NCBI GenBank assembly: GCA_035250505.1
Contig: DATFFC010000048.1
Coordinates: 1 to 15,332, forward strand
Reading direction: 5' to 3'
Length of the DNA: 15,332 nucleotides
Source of the DNA: DASSBQ01 sp035250505
Lineage (GTDB): Bacteria; Nitrospirota; Nitrospiria; Nitrospirales; Nitrospiraceae
A program made the translations under genes and the position numbers. The notes beneath the pieces were generated by a model. That model made no database searches. It was given only the letters and a program-made list of their open reading frames with translations, and was not told the DNA's origin. Position 1 is the first letter of the stretch. Each line of letters starts with the position of its first letter. Positions 14,845 through 15,332 of this stretch are shown piece after piece.

Positions 14845-15332
14845 TCAGCCTTGCCGGTCCTTGGATGACGGGCGAGTCCACCGTGTATATCCCACGGGTT
14901 CCTCGAAATACTCGTCGGGCTGCGGGGAAAAATGGATCCGTTGATACTCGATCGACCAGTCCCGGTTCTGGCTCACGAGCTTCAGGACCACCTCGGTGGA
15001 GCGATCGACCCACTCGTAGTACCGCTCATGCCGGCCGTTATACTCGGTCAAGACTTCATAGAGAAGTGATGATCTTCCCGCTACGACCGCATCCCCCAAG
15101 AGTTGTCTGCTCTGTTCGCCGGGGAGAGAGGGATGAAGGGGGAGGCTGTCCCGCGATTGAATCGGGACCGGCACGATCAGTCTGAGGCGGGCAATCAGGA
15201 ACCAGGATTCCTGTCTGTCCAGGCGAATGATCTCAATACTGGAAAGGCCCAGTTCTGTCCGAACCGCGTATTTGTATTCGACCCGGATCCGATCCGCTTT
15301 GGCATAGACCTGAGCTTCGAGCCGGCGTCCCT
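14845..15332 (-). CDS. unknown protein, 5' end beyond the right edge
   Basis: The reading frame is open to the right edge and ends at TGA 14845-14847, giving 161 visible residues. A GTG at 15174 would give 109 residues, but sensible sequence (ADRIRVEYKYAVRTELG, then SWFLIARLRLIVPVP) continues upstream without a stop, so the true start lies outside the window. The visible part has alternating hydrophobic and charged residues typical of beta strands, plus Tyr/Trp-rich stretches such as RYYEWVDRSTEVVLKLV. I do not recognise the family. Its stop is followed immediately by the GTG of the HEAT-repeat gene. Confidence 0.7.
   Translation of the reverse strand, partial: GRRLEAQVYAKADRIRVEYKYAVRTELGLSSIEIIRLDRQESWFLIARLRLIVPVPIQSRDSLPLHPSLPGEQSRQLLGDAVVAGRSSLLYEVLTEYNGRHERYYEWVDRSTEVVLKLVSQNRDWSIEYQRIHFSPQPDEYFEEPVGYTRWTRPSSKDRQG

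Overview
The window looks like the chromosome of a Nitrospira-type nitrite-oxidising bacterium (Nitrospirota). The main reason is two long CydA-like 'bd-like oxidase' proteins without a CydB partner, next to membrane cytochrome c, DUF420, PCP_red, DUF3047 and SUMF1-fold proteins. That combination matches what I recall of Nitrospira genomes. It is an inference from gene content, not a database match. Every confidently called gene is on the minus strand; the only plus-strand candidate is one doubtful 34-codon reading frame.

Reading in the direction of transcription (right to left), the window has three blocks. (1) From 15332 to 12423 there is a 5'-truncated unknown gene, coupled by TGAGTG to a TPR/HEAT-repeat exported protein. 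It is followed by a secreted protein with a possible blue-copper site (C-x2-H-x2-M), which has its own near-consensus sigma70 promoter and a strong intrinsic terminator. (2) From 12216 to 3867 there is a tightly packed run of nine genes: an O-methyltransferase-type enzyme, a DUF420 membrane protein, a zinc-ribbon/double PCP_red protein, an unknown polytopic membrane protein, bd-like oxidase no. 2, a DUF3047 protein, a glycine-rich membrane protein, and two membrane-anchored SUMF1-fold proteins lacking the catalytic cysteines of formylglycine-generating enzyme. (3) From 3836 to 1 there is a second respiratory operon. A perfect consensus promoter (TTGACA, 17 bp, TATAAT) is followed by two very short single-helix membrane protein genes (39 and 40 aa), bd-like oxidase no. 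1 (645 aa), and a membrane cytochrome c with two canonical haem sites and one CxxCF site. The cytochrome gene runs off the left edge.

The likely theme is respiration. Two paralogous oxidase-like membrane haem proteins sit in separate transcription units. Unit 3 supplies small candidate accessory subunits and a candidate cytochrome c electron donor. Unit 2 carries candidate assembly or tetrapyrrole-related factors. The most novel-looking parts are the two short membrane genes, the conserved extra histidines shared by the two oxidase-like proteins, and the Glu-to-Ser change at a presumed haem-ligand position in copy 2.
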